Origin: CAXSEF01 sp964236535
Lineage (GTDB): Bacteria; Pseudomonadota; Alphaproteobacteria; Acetobacterales; Acetobacteraceae
NCBI GenBank assembly: GCA_964236535.1
Contig: CAXSEF010000071.1
Span: forward strand, 1 to 16,731
DNA length: 16,731 nucleotides
Direction of reading: 5' to 3'
Part shown: one piece after another, positions 1-6,928 of the stretch
Layout of the letters: each line of letters starts with the position of its first letter
How positions within the stretch are numbered: position 1 is the first letter of the stretch
Program-made: the position numbers and the translations under genes
Notes under the pieces: model-generated
What the model was told of the DNA's origin: nothing
The model's database searches: none
The model's input: only the letters and a program-made list of their open reading frames with translations

Positions 1-1
1 A

Positions 2-23
2 GCTTCCACCCCGCGCCGGAAGC
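2..23 (-). terminator. inverted repeat downstream of serB, possible terminator
   Basis: A 6-bp stem (gcttcc at 2-7 with ggaagc at 18-23) encloses a 10-base GC-rich loop, about 30 bases past the serB stop on the minus strand. No T-run follows within the window. It could be a weak terminator, part of a degenerate 3'-end repeat like those elsewhere here, or chance in GC-rich DNA. Confidence 0.2.
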
Positions 24-51
24 CTCCGACTTACTCAGAAACGGTCATGCT

Positions 52-921
52 CTAGCCGTCGCGGAAACTGCTGGCCGGGTAGCCTTGCGCATAGAGCAGC
101 GCTCGAAAATCCGAATGCTGGACCTGGTTGTGGATCTCCCGGGCGACGACGGCGCGGGCGCGGTAGGCTACTGCCAGGCCCGCCTCGCGCAGCATGGGCA
201 AGTCGTTGGCGCCGTCGCCTACTGCCATGGTGGCGGCAGGGCGCAGGCCACGGCTGGCGGCGAGTTCGTGCAGAGCAGCACGTTTGGCGTCGCCGTCCAG
301 GACGGGTTCCTGCAACAGGCCGGTGAGGATACCGTTCTCGATGAGCAGGGTGTTGCCGCGGTGCTCGTCGAAGCCGCAGAGCTCTGCGACATGGGCGGTG
401 AATACCGTGAAGCCGCTGGAGATCAGGGCAGTGCGGGCGTTATGGGCGCGCATGGTGGCGACCAAGGTGCGAGCTCCGGAGGAGAGGCAGATCTCGGCGA
501 GGCAGCGTTCGAGTGTGGCGACGGGGGTGCCGCGCAGCAGTGCGATGCGGTCGCGCATGGCCTGGGCGAAGCCGGTCTCGCCATCAACGCTGGCGCGGGT
601 GATCGCGGCAACCTCGGCGCCGACGCCGGCGAGCTCGGCGAGACGGTCGAGAGTTTCGCTGGCGGCGATCGTGCCGTCCATGTCGGCGACGAGTAGACCC
701 TTGCGCCGGCCGCGGGCGCGGCTCACCAGGACGTCGACGGGTGCGGTCCCGAGAGCGGCCTGTATCTGTTGGGGGTCGGGGCGGTACAGGCAGGAGATGT
801 CGGCAGCGTCGGGCGAGAGGATCGCGGATGCGCGGCCGGCGGTGGCGTCGCGCATGCTGGAGAGCAGGCCGGGAGAGAGGCCGGCGCCCTGGGCGGCGAC
901 GAGGGTAAGGACGTAGGGCAT
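52..921 (-). CDS. serB: phosphoserine phosphatase SerB
   Basis: SerB hydrolyses O-phospho-L-serine to serine, the last step of serine synthesis, in the cytosol. The 289-residue length fits proteobacterial SerB, with an ACT-like N-terminal part (about 1-72) and a HAD-fold phosphatase domain. HAD motif I is DMDGT at 80-84, with Asp80 the expected nucleophile, followed by the substrate-contacting Glu89. Motif II is the Ser-Ser-Gly at 168-170, Lys213 lies in the motif III region, and GDGANDLPML at 235-244 is the metal-binding motif. Many SerB proteins have Ser rather than Gly at the fourth position of motif I, a mild deviation. The start fits the family N-terminus, though no strong ribosome site is visible before it. 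It is divergent from miaA across about 65 bases. The call rests on all HAD motifs and the ACT-like extension. Confidence 0.95.
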   Translation of the reverse strand: MPYVLTLVAAQGAGLSPGLLSSMRDATAGRASAILSPDAADISCLYRPDPQQIQAALGTAPVDVLVSRARGRRKGLLVADMDGTIAASETLDRLAELAGVGAEVAAITRASVDGETGFAQAMRDRIALLRGTPVATLERCLAEICLSSGARTLVATMRAHNARTALISSGFTVFTAHVAELCGFDEHRGNTLLIENGILTGLLQEPVLDGDAKRAALHELAASRGLRPAATMAVGDGANDLPMLREAGLAVAYRARAVVAREIHNQVQHSDFRALLYAQGYPASSFRDG

Positions 922-986
922 GAGCGCGGCATGGCACGAAGCGGGGGCAAGTGGCCAGCGGCGGAGCCCTGGCCTGGTTCTGTCTC

Positions 987-1958
987 ATGGGTGACCCGGG
1001 CCTGCTGCCGCCGTGCCTGATTGTTGCCGGCCCGACGGCGAGCGGGAAGTCCGCGCTGGCGCTGGGGCTCGCGGAGCGGCTGGGCGGTGTGGTGGTCAAC
1101 GCCGACTCGATGCAGGTGTATCGCGAGCTGCGCGTGCTGACGGCGCGCCCTTCCGTCGCGGACGAGGCTCGGGTGCCGCATCGGTTGTATGGGGTGCGGG
1201 CGGCGGCGGAGCCGGGAAGCGTCGCGTGGTGGCGGGACGCGGCGCTGGCGGCGCTGGCGGCGGCAACGGCCGCCGGGCGGCTGCCGGTGCTGTGCGGGGG
1301 GACGGGGCTGTATCTGGCGGCGCTGTCGGCGGGATTGGCGCAGGTGCCGGAGGTCGGGACGGAGGCGCGGGCGGAAGCGCGGGCGCTGGTGGCGGAGCTG
1401 GGGGCGGCGGGCCTGCACGCGCGGTTGGGCGGGGTGGACGCGAAGACGGCGGCGCGGCTGCGGCCGAGCGACCCGCAGCGTGTGGCGCGGGCGTGGGAGG
1501 TATGGCGTGGGACAGGGCGGGGGCTGGCGGAATGGCAGGCGCGGCCCCGGCTCGGTGCAGCACCCTACCGGTTCAGCGTGATCCGTCTCGACCCGCCGCG
1601 GGAGGCACTGCGGACGACGATCGCGGCACGATTCGCGGCGATGCTGGCGGCGGGGGGACTGGGAGAGGTGACAGCACTGCTGGCGGCCGGGCTGGATCCG
1701 ACGCTGCCGGCGATGCGGGCGCACGGGGTGCCGGAGCTGTCGGCGCATCTGCGCGGGGAGGTGGCGCTGGAGGTGGCGGCGGCAGCGGCAGTGGCCGCGA
1801 CAGTTGCCTACACCAAGCGGCAGGCAACGTGGTTCCGCGCTCGCCACATGGCGGACCCCAGCCGAACGCAGGTAATCGATGCGTGCGTGACAAATTTTGC
1901 GCAATTTTCGGAAAGAAGCGTGGCTGATCTAATCAACTTTATTTTTCTAGCGGGTTGA
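987..1958 (+). CDS. miaA: tRNA dimethylallyltransferase MiaA
   Basis: MiaA transfers a dimethylallyl group from DMAPP to N6 of adenosine 37 in tRNAs that read UNN codons. The P-loop GPTASGKS is at 15-22, the DSMQVY segment begins at Asp40, GGTGLYL is at 104-110, DPQRVARA at 162-169 and the C-terminal YTKRQATWFR at 275-284, all typical of the family. The ATG at 987 is preferred because the P-loop then sits near the N-terminus; an in-frame ATG at 951 would add 12 residues unlike the family. The protein is 323 residues. About 35 residues follow the conserved TWFR, and the DNA for the last 20 or so is clearly more AT-rich than its surroundings (about 1891-1950), so the gene tail may overlap regulatory DNA for ilvB. 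No strong ribosome site is seen at 987. Confidence 0.95.
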   Translation: MGDPGLLPPCLIVAGPTASGKSALALGLAERLGGVVVNADSMQVYRELRVLTARPSVADEARVPHRLYGVRAAAEPGSVAWWRDAALAALAAATAAGRLPVLCGGTGLYLAALSAGLAQVPEVGTEARAEARALVAELGAAGLHARLGGVDAKTAARLRPSDPQRVARAWEVWRGTGRGLAEWQARPRLGAAPYRFSVIRLDPPREALRTTIAARFAAMLAAGGLGEVTALLAAGLDPTLPAMRAHGVPELSAHLRGEVALEVAAAAAVAATVAYTKRQATWFRARHMADPSRTQVIDACVTNFAQFSERSVADLINFIFLAG

Positions 1959-1984
1959 CCTTGCGGGTAGGGAGCGCGTAGCTC
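1955..1984 (+). promoter_or_regulatory. candidate promoter upstream of ilvB
   Basis: A TTGACC hexamer at 1955-1960 overlaps the miaA stop. It is preceded by an AT-rich stretch (1927-1950) that could act as an UP-like element, and followed after 18 bases by a weak -10-like TAGCTC. A small hairpin, ggagc/gctcc at 1971-1985, overlaps the proposed -10. The -35 and AT-rich block are visible; the -10 match is poor, so the promoter is inferred. Confidence 0.25.
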
Positions 1985-2055
1985 CGGATGGTCTGAGGGG
2001 GCCGGCCATGCCGTTCGTAGAGCGTGCCGGAGCCGACTGGGCGAGAGGAAGTGCG

Positions 2056-3870
2056 ATGAACGCGATCACCGACCTGCATTCGGGCGCCGCGGCTTTGCCT
2101 GAACTGTCATCCGGCGCCGTGACGCTGCTGCGCGCGCTGCGCGACCAGGGTGTCGAGGTGATCTTCGGCTATCCGGGCGGGGCGGTGTTGCCGATCTACG
2201 ATGCTCTGTATCAGCAGGAGGCGATCCGGCACGTGCTGGTCAGGCACGAGCAGGCGGCCGTGCACGCGGCGGAGGGGTATGCGCGCTCGACCGGTAAGGT
2301 GGGCTGCGTGCTGGTGACCAGCGGCCCCGGGGCGACGAACGCGGTCACCGGGCTGGTGGATGCGCTGATGGACAGCATCCCGTTGGTATGCCTGACCGGG
2401 CAGGTGCCGACCCACCTGATCGGCAACGACGCATTCCAGGAGGCGGACACCACTGGGATCACTCGGCCGGCAACGAAGCATAACTACCTGGTCAAGCGGC
2501 CGGAGGATTTGGCCCGGGTGGTGCACGAGGCGTTCTACGTGGCGCGCTCAGGGCGGCCCGGGCCGGTGCTGGTGGACCTGCCGAAGGACATCCTCATTGG
2601 GGACGCGCCATACGTGGTGCCGGCAAGCGGGCCGCACCGGTCGTACCGGCCGGTCGTAGAACCGGAGCCGGCAGCGATCCGGCGTGCAGTGGCGATGCTG
2701 AAGTCGGCGCGGCGGCCGATCGTCTATGCGGGCGGAGGCGTGATCAACGCGGGGCCGCAGGCTTCGGAGCGGCTGACGGAGTTCGTGCGGGCAACAGGGT
2801 TCCCGTGCACCAACACCCTGATGGGGCTCGGCGCGTTTCCGGGGAGCGATCCGCAGTTCCTCGGCATGCTCGGCATGCACGGCACCTACGAGGCCAACAT
2901 GGCGATGCATGGCTGTGACGTCATGCTCAACATCGGTGCACGGTTCGACGACCGGGTGACGGGACGGCTCGATGCGTTCAGCCCGGATTCGCTGAAGATC
3001 CACTGCGACATCGACCGGTCATCGATCAACAAGAACGTGCGGGTCGACCTCGCGATCCTGGGCGATGCGGGACGCATTCTCGATGCGTTGCTGGCAGCCT
3101 GGAATATCGACGACGCCCAGCAGGACAAGGCTGCGATCGCGGGATGGTGGCGGCAGATCGACATCTGGCGGGCGAAGAAGTCGCTGGAGTTCGTCCAGGA
3201 CCTGAGCGCCGGCGCGGTGATCCGGCCGCAGTATGCGGTGCGGCGGCTGAACGAGCTGTGCCTCGAAGACGGGCGCGACACCTTCATCACCACGGAGGTA
3301 GGCCAGCACCAGATGTGGGCGGCACAGCATTTTCTCTACGAGAAGCCGAACCGATGGATGACCAGCGGCGGGCTAGGGACGATGGGCTACGGGCTGCCAG
3401 CGGCAATGGGCGTGCAGGTGGCGATGCCGGACGCGCTGGTGATCGACATCGCCGGCGAGGCGAGCATCCTGATGAACATCCAGGAGATGGGCACGCTCGC
3501 GCAGTACCGGCTGCCAGTGAAGGTCTTCATCCTGAACAACCAGTACATGGGCATGGTGCGGCAGTGGCAGGAGCTGCTGCACGGCAACCGCTATTCCGAG
3601 AGCTACAGCTCGGCGCTGCCGGACTTCGTCAAGCTGGCGGAAAGCTTCCATGCTGTGGGATTGCGGGCGCGTTCAGTCGACGAGCTCGACGGCGTCATCT
3701 CGCGGATGCTGGCAGAGCCGGGGCCGGTCATTGCCGACATCTGCGTGGCCGAGAAGGAGAACGTCTACCCGATGATCCCGTCGGGGGCTGCGCACAACGA
3801 GATGATTCTTGGTCCGGGGCACGATTTGGAGGCCGCGTCGATCACCAACGAGGGGCTGATGCTGCTCTGA
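2056..3870 (+). CDS. ilvB: acetolactate synthase large (catalytic) subunit
   Basis: This ThDP-dependent enzyme condenses two pyruvates to 2-acetolactate, or pyruvate and 2-oxobutyrate to 2-aceto-2-hydroxybutyrate, the first common step of valine, leucine and isoleucine synthesis. The chosen start gives 604 residues and has a good ribosome site (GAGAGGAA at 2043-2050). An in-frame ATG at 2008 would add 16 residues and lacks one. The N-terminal ThDP-fold domain carries FGYPGGAVLPIYD and the catalytic Glu65 in RHEQAA. The central FAD-associated domain has RFDDRVTG. The C-terminal ThDP motif runs from Gly467-Glu468-Ala469 to Asn494-Asn495, then QYMGMVRQWQ. The usual GDG is GEA here, which keeps an acidic residue and which I believe is frequent in alphaproteobacterial versions. 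It is coupled to ilvH, its regulatory subunit, by a one-base overlap. Confidence 0.97.
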   Translation: MNAITDLHSGAAALPELSSGAVTLLRALRDQGVEVIFGYPGGAVLPIYDALYQQEAIRHVLVRHEQAAVHAAEGYARSTGKVGCVLVTSGPGATNAVTGLVDALMDSIPLVCLTGQVPTHLIGNDAFQEADTTGITRPATKHNYLVKRPEDLARVVHEAFYVARSGRPGPVLVDLPKDILIGDAPYVVPASGPHRSYRPVVEPEPAAIRRAVAMLKSARRPIVYAGGGVINAGPQASERLTEFVRATGFPCTNTLMGLGAFPGSDPQFLGMLGMHGTYEANMAMHGCDVMLNIGARFDDRVTGRLDAFSPDSLKIHCDIDRSSINKNVRVDLAILGDAGRILDALLAAWNIDDAQQDKAAIAGWWRQIDIWRAKKSLEFVQDLSAGAVIRPQYAVRRLNELCLEDGRDTFITTEVGQHQMWAAQHFLYEKPNRWMTSGGLGTMGYGLPAAMGVQVAMPDALVIDIAGEASILMNIQEMGTLAQYRLPVKVFILNNQYMGMVRQWQELLHGNRYSESYSSALPDFVKLAESFHAVGLRARSVDELDGVISRMLAEPGPVIADICVAEKENVYPMIPSGAAHNEMILGPGHDLEAASITNEGLMLL

Positions 3871-4397
3871 TGCCGCATCCGCAGACGGGGGCCGGCGATC
3901 CCGTTCGCTCGGCCACGATGTCAGTACTGGTGGAGAACGAGGCCGGCGTGCTGGCGCGGGTGATCGGGCTGTTCGCGGGGCGGGGCTACAACATCGACAG
4001 CCTGACCGTAGCGCCTGTCGATGACGATGGGCACCGCTCGAGGATCAACATCGTCACCTCCGGCACCGAGATGGTGATCGGGCAGATCAAGGCGCAGCTC
4101 GACCGGCTGGTGCCGGTGCATCGGGTGGCGGACCTCACGCAGTCGGGCCCGCACCTCGCGCGCGAACTGGCAATGATCAAAGTGGCGGGGACGGGTGAGC
4201 ATCGTGCCGAGGCGCTGCGCATCGCCGACGCGTTCCGCGCGCGGGTGATCGACGCGACGACCGAGAGCTTCGTGTTCGAGCTTACAGGTGCGACGGACAA
4301 GCTCGACGCGTTTTTGGGGCTAATGCGGCCGCTGGGTCTGGTCGAGGTGTCGCGGACCGGAGTGGCGGCAATTTCCCGGGGGCTTGGGACGCTCTAG
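3870..4397 (+). CDS. ilvH: acetolactate synthase small (regulatory) subunit
   Basis: This is the regulatory subunit of acetolactate synthase. It activates the large subunit and usually mediates feedback inhibition by valine. The 175-residue protein has an N-terminal ACT domain (about 17-90) with VLVENEAGVLARVIGLFAGR and the GYNIDSLTVAP segment, then the small-subunit C-terminal domain (about 98-170) with RELAMIKV and ESFVFELTG. The ATG start shares its A with the ilvB TGA stop, so translational coupling and fixed stoichiometry are likely. The same open frame extends far upstream inside ilvB, but only the ATG at 3870 fits the family length. It is followed by a degenerate 3'-end repeat and then by the ilvC leader. 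Confidence 0.97.
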   Translation: MPHPQTGAGDPVRSATMSVLVENEAGVLARVIGLFAGRGYNIDSLTVAPVDDDGHRSRINIVTSGTEMVIGQIKAQLDRLVPVHRVADLTQSGPHLARELAMIKVAGTGEHRAEALRIADAFRARVIDATTESFVFELTGATDKLDAFLGLMRPLGLVEVSRTGVAAISRGLGTL

Positions 4398-4404
4398 GCA
4401 TTGC

Positions 4405-4453
4405 GGCAAGACAAGGCGAGGGGCTCTGTCCCGGTGGCAGGCCCCAAACCCGT
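4405..4453 (+). repeat. 3'-end double-hairpin repeat, copy A (after ilvH)
   Basis: This degenerate copy begins 8 bases after the ilvH stop. It shares with the copy after gpsA the order aaggc-(a)gggg-ctctg-ccc, then ggcccca-aaccc. The first hairpin is poorly conserved and the second is mostly lost. It has the same orientation as ilvH. Confidence 0.5.
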
Positions 4454-4461
4454 ACACAACA

Positions 4462-4504
4462 GGCCCTGCAACACACTTGCAGGGCGGCCAGTGTTTGCAG
4501 GGCC
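4462..4504 (+). promoter_or_regulatory. mutually exclusive stems in the ilvC leader
   Basis: The arm ggccctgcaa at 4462-4471 can pair with ttgcagggc at 4477-4485 (9 bp, loop cacac) or with ttgcagggcc at 4495-4504 (10 bp). These pairings exclude each other. The cagggc inside either downstream arm could also pair with gccctg at 4525-4530 of the terminator-like hairpin next to ilvC. This layout resembles an antiterminator/terminator switch. The pairings are visible; the regulatory role is inferred. Confidence 0.4.
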
Positions 4505-4513
4505 TTGTGAGGC

Positions 4514-4541
4514 AGGTCCAGGGAGCCCTGGCCTTATTTTT
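4514..4541 (+). terminator. terminator-like hairpin directly before ilvC
   Basis: A ccaggg/ccctgg stem (4518-4523 with 4526-4531) has a few extra outer pairs and one mismatch, and is followed by ttattttt at 4534-4541, the layout of an intrinsic terminator. The loop is tight, so the effective stem is probably 5 bp plus outer pairs. It ends only about five bases before the ilvC ribosome site, which leaves no room for a promoter after it. It would therefore act on transcripts entering ilvC. Confidence 0.5.
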
Positions 4542-4560
4542 CATGAAGGGAGACCCGCAG

Positions 4561-5580
4561 ATGCGCGTCTATTACGATCGCGACGCCGACCTTAACCTGA
4601 TCAAGGCCAGGAAAGTCGCCGTCATCGGCTATGGCAGCCAGGGCCATGCTCACGCCCGCAACATGAAGGACAGCGGCGTGGCGAACCTCGTCGTCGGATT
4701 GCGATCTGGTTCGGCGGGGATCGCAAAAGCGGAGGCAGCGGGGCTGCGGGTGATCGCGCCGGCCGAGGCGGCAGCATGGGCGGACGTGGTGATGGTGCTC
4801 ACGCCCGACGAGGGGCAAGGCGACCTCTACCGCGACAGCCTCAGCGCGAACATGAAGCAGGGCGCTGCGCTGGCGTTCGCACACGGGCTGAACGTGCACT
4901 TCAACCTGCTCGACCCGCGGCCGGACCTCGACGTGTTTATGATCGCGCCGAAGGGGCCGGGGCATACTGTGCGCTCGGAGTATCAGCGTGGCGGCGGTGT
5001 GCCGTGCTTGGTGGCGGTGGCGCAAGACCCGTCAGGCAACGCGCTGGAGATCGCGCTGTCGTATGCATCGGCAATTGGCGGCGGGCGCGCGGGAATCATC
5101 GAGACGACGTTCAAGGAGGAATGCGAGACCGACCTGTTCGGCGAACAAGCGGTGCTGTGTGGCGGGCTGGTCGAGTTGATCAAGGCGGGATTCGAGACGT
5201 TGACCGAGGCGGGGTATGCGCCGGAAATGGCATATTTCGAGTGCCTGCACGAGGTGAAGCTGATCGTGGACCTGATCTACGAGGGCGGCATCGCGAACAT
5301 GAATTATTCGATCAGCAATACTGCCGAATATGGCGAGTATGTCACCGGGCCGCGCATTGTCACCGCCGAGACCAAGGCGGAGATGAAGCGGGTGCTGACC
5401 GATATCCAGTCGGGGCGTTTCGCGCGGGACTGGATGCTGGAGAACAAGGTGAACCAGTCGAGCTTCAAGGCGACGCGGCGCAGACTCGCGGAGCACCCGA
5501 TCGAGCAGGTCGGCGAGAAGCTGCGGGCGATGATGCCTTGGATCAGCAAGACCGCGCTGGTGGACAAGGCGAAAAACTGA
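4561..5580 (+). CDS. ilvC: ketol-acid reductoisomerase (class I, NADPH)
   Basis: IlvC isomerises and reduces 2-acetolactate or 2-aceto-2-hydroxybutyrate to the dihydroxy acid, the second common step of branched-chain amino acid synthesis, using NADPH and Mg2+. The 339 residues match class I enzymes. The N-terminal Rossmann domain (about 1-180) has GYGSQGHAHARN at 23-34 and Arg48 in the NADPH-phosphate loop. The all-helical domain has KEECETDLFGEQ, with Asp191 and Glu195 as metal ligands, and Glu227/Glu231 nearby. The start MRVYYDRDAD is the family N-terminus and has a ribosome site AAGGGAGA at 4546-4553. An in-frame ATG at 4543 would put the start upstream of that site. A 163-base leader with alternative stems and a terminator-like hairpin separates it from ilvH, so ilvC may be controlled separately from ilvBH. 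Confidence 0.97.
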   Translation: MRVYYDRDADLNLIKARKVAVIGYGSQGHAHARNMKDSGVANLVVGLRSGSAGIAKAEAAGLRVIAPAEAAAWADVVMVLTPDEGQGDLYRDSLSANMKQGAALAFAHGLNVHFNLLDPRPDLDVFMIAPKGPGHTVRSEYQRGGGVPCLVAVAQDPSGNALEIALSYASAIGGGRAGIIETTFKEECETDLFGEQAVLCGGLVELIKAGFETLTEAGYAPEMAYFECLHEVKLIVDLIYEGGIANMNYSISNTAEYGEYVTGPRIVTAETKAEMKRVLTDIQSGRFARDWMLENKVNQSSFKATRRRLAEHPIEQVGEKLRAMMPWISKTALVDKAKN

Positions 5581-5640
5581 GGAAGAAGGTAAGGCCAGAG
5601 GCTCTGCCTCTGAACCCCGCCTGGGGCTGAGCCCCCGGAG
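5581..5640 (+). repeat. 3'-end double-hairpin repeat, copy B (ilvC/hemY convergent end)
   Basis: It starts directly after the ilvC stop with ggaagaaggtaaggcc. Hairpin 1 is cagagg/cctctg (5596-5601 with 5607-5612, loop ctctg). Hairpin 2 is ggggc/gcccc (5623-5627 with 5631-5635, loop tga). hemY ends at 5669 on the other strand, so this near-palindromic element may end transcripts from both sides. No T-run follows, so any termination would not be classically intrinsic. Confidence 0.7.
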
Positions 5641-5668
5641 GGTCGGAGAGGGCCCGGCCTTGCTGTCT

Positions 5669-6928
5669 CTACATTGCGATGAGCGTCCCCTCCGGCCGTC
5701 CGGTGCTCCAGTTGACACGGCCGGCGGTGCGGCAGGCGGCGCAGACGGCGAGCCACTGGGTGTGGACGGTGCCGCACTGGCCGCAGCGCCAGGAAGGATC
5801 GGAGGGGGCGGTAGCAGCGTGGCGGAGGGCTTCGCGGGCTTCGTCGGGGCGATTGTCGGCCTCGGCGATGTCGGCGAGGAGCAACCAGACGCGCTGCTGG
5901 TCGAGGCCGAGGCCGCGGGCCTGCTCGGCCTGGGTGCGGGCGGCGGTGGGTAGGCCGGCGTCGAGAGACAGGCGGGCGAGCAGGAAGTGGCTTTCGGCGT
6001 GGTCAGGGGTGCCTTGCACGAGAGCTTCGGCGGCGTGCAGGCGCTCGGTTCTGTCGGTAGCCGGAGCGATGGCAAATTCGGCGACGTCGGGGTGGGGAGC
6101 GAGCGTCCAGCAGCGGCGGAGAACGTCCTGCGCGCGGCCTTCCTTGCCCTGCTCGCGCAACCGGCGGGCATAGGCGATCGCGGCAGGGGCAAGGGAGGGA
6201 TCGGCGTCGAAGGCCTGTCTCGCGAGCTTGCGCGCCTCGGCGGGGTTGGACTGCTCCTCGGCGGCAGCGGTGGCGAAGGCGGCGAGCGGGGCGTCGGGGG
6301 CGGAGAGGGCCAGCGCCCCGCGCCAGTCGCGGGTCTGCACCGCGAGCTGGGCGCGCTCGGAGCGCAGCCAAGCGGCGCCTGGCTGAGCGGCTTCGGCGCG
6401 ACGGGCGTATTCGGCGGCGGCGTCCCAGTCCTGCCGGGCGAGCGCCTGGCGCAGGAGGCCGCGCAGACCGAGGAAGCTTGCGTCCTTGCGCAACGCGAGG
6501 TCGCGGAAAATCTCCTCGGCTTCGTCCTCGCGGCCGGAAACACGAGCGGCCTGGGCGGCGAGCAGGAGGGTCTGCGGCGTATCGCCGAGCAGGCGGCGGG
6601 AGCGGGCGGCTTCACGGCGGGCGTCGGAGCCGTCGCCGGCAGCAAGTGCGAGCAGGCTTTGCGTCACGGCCTGGTCGCCGCGGCGGCGCTGTCGCAGGGC
6701 GCCCCGAGTGTTGAACCATTGCGGCAGGCGGAACACCGCCGAGAGCAGGCGGAGGGCGAGGTAGAGCACGCCGAACAGCACCGCGAGGGCAAGGATGGCG
6801 ATGGCCACGGAGGACTGCACGGTGGTGCCGCCGACATGCAGGACGAACTGGCCCGGCAGGTGGGCGACGTACCAGGCGATTGTGACGACGACGGCTGCTA
6901 GGACAAGCAGCGCGATGGCGCGGCGCAT
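5669..6928 (-). CDS. hemY: HemY-type TPR inner-membrane protein
   Basis: This belongs to the HemY N-terminal-domain family, inner-membrane proteins encoded beside heme-synthesis genes whose biochemical role is not settled. They are not the oxygen-dependent protoporphyrinogen oxidase that Gram-positive bacteria call HemY. Two hydrophobic segments (about 4-22 and 40-64) flank a short periplasmic loop. A long helical region of TPR-like repeats (about 85-365) follows, with residues such as AEEIFRDLALRKDASFLGLRGLLRQAL typical of the family. The C-terminus has a Cys-x2-Cys ... Cys-x2-Cys pair (CGQC and CAAC, about 382-399) that looks like a small zinc ribbon. The ATG overlaps the stop of the upstream mitofilin-like gene (TGATG on the minus strand), so the two are probably coupled. 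The family is secure; the function is not. Confidence 0.88.
   Translation of the reverse strand: MRRAIALLVLAAVVVTIAWYVAHLPGQFVLHVGGTTVQSSVAIAILALAVLFGVLYLALRLLSAVFRLPQWFNTRGALRQRRRGDQAVTQSLLALAAGDGSDARREAARSRRLLGDTPQTLLLAAQAARVSGREDEAEEIFRDLALRKDASFLGLRGLLRQALARQDWDAAAEYARRAEAAQPGAAWLRSERAQLAVQTRDWRGALALSAPDAPLAAFATAAAEEQSNPAEARKLARQAFDADPSLAPAAIAYARRLREQGKEGRAQDVLRRCWTLAPHPDVAEFAIAPATDRTERLHAAEALVQGTPDHAESHFLLARLSLDAGLPTAARTQAEQARGLGLDQQRVWLLLADIAEADNRPDEAREALRHAATAPSDPSWRCGQCGTVHTQWLAVCAACRTAGRVNWSTGRPEGTLIAM

Noticed and set aside
3451..3462. GEA in place of GDG in the IlvB ThDP motif, as a sign of an inactive or different enzyme
   Set aside because: The acidic metal ligand is kept, the downstream Asn pair and the catalytic Glu65 are present, and I believe this variant is common in alphaproteobacterial acetolactate synthases.
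3144..3869. Upstream extension of the ilvH frame inside ilvB
   Set aside because: The translated extension is Arg/Ala-rich and unlike any small subunit; the ATG overlapping the ilvB stop fits the family.
4384..4560. Longer ilvC start at 4384 or 4543
   Set aside because: The family N-terminus begins at MRVYYD, with a ribosome site just before it. The extension would cross the 3'-end repeat and the leader hairpins.
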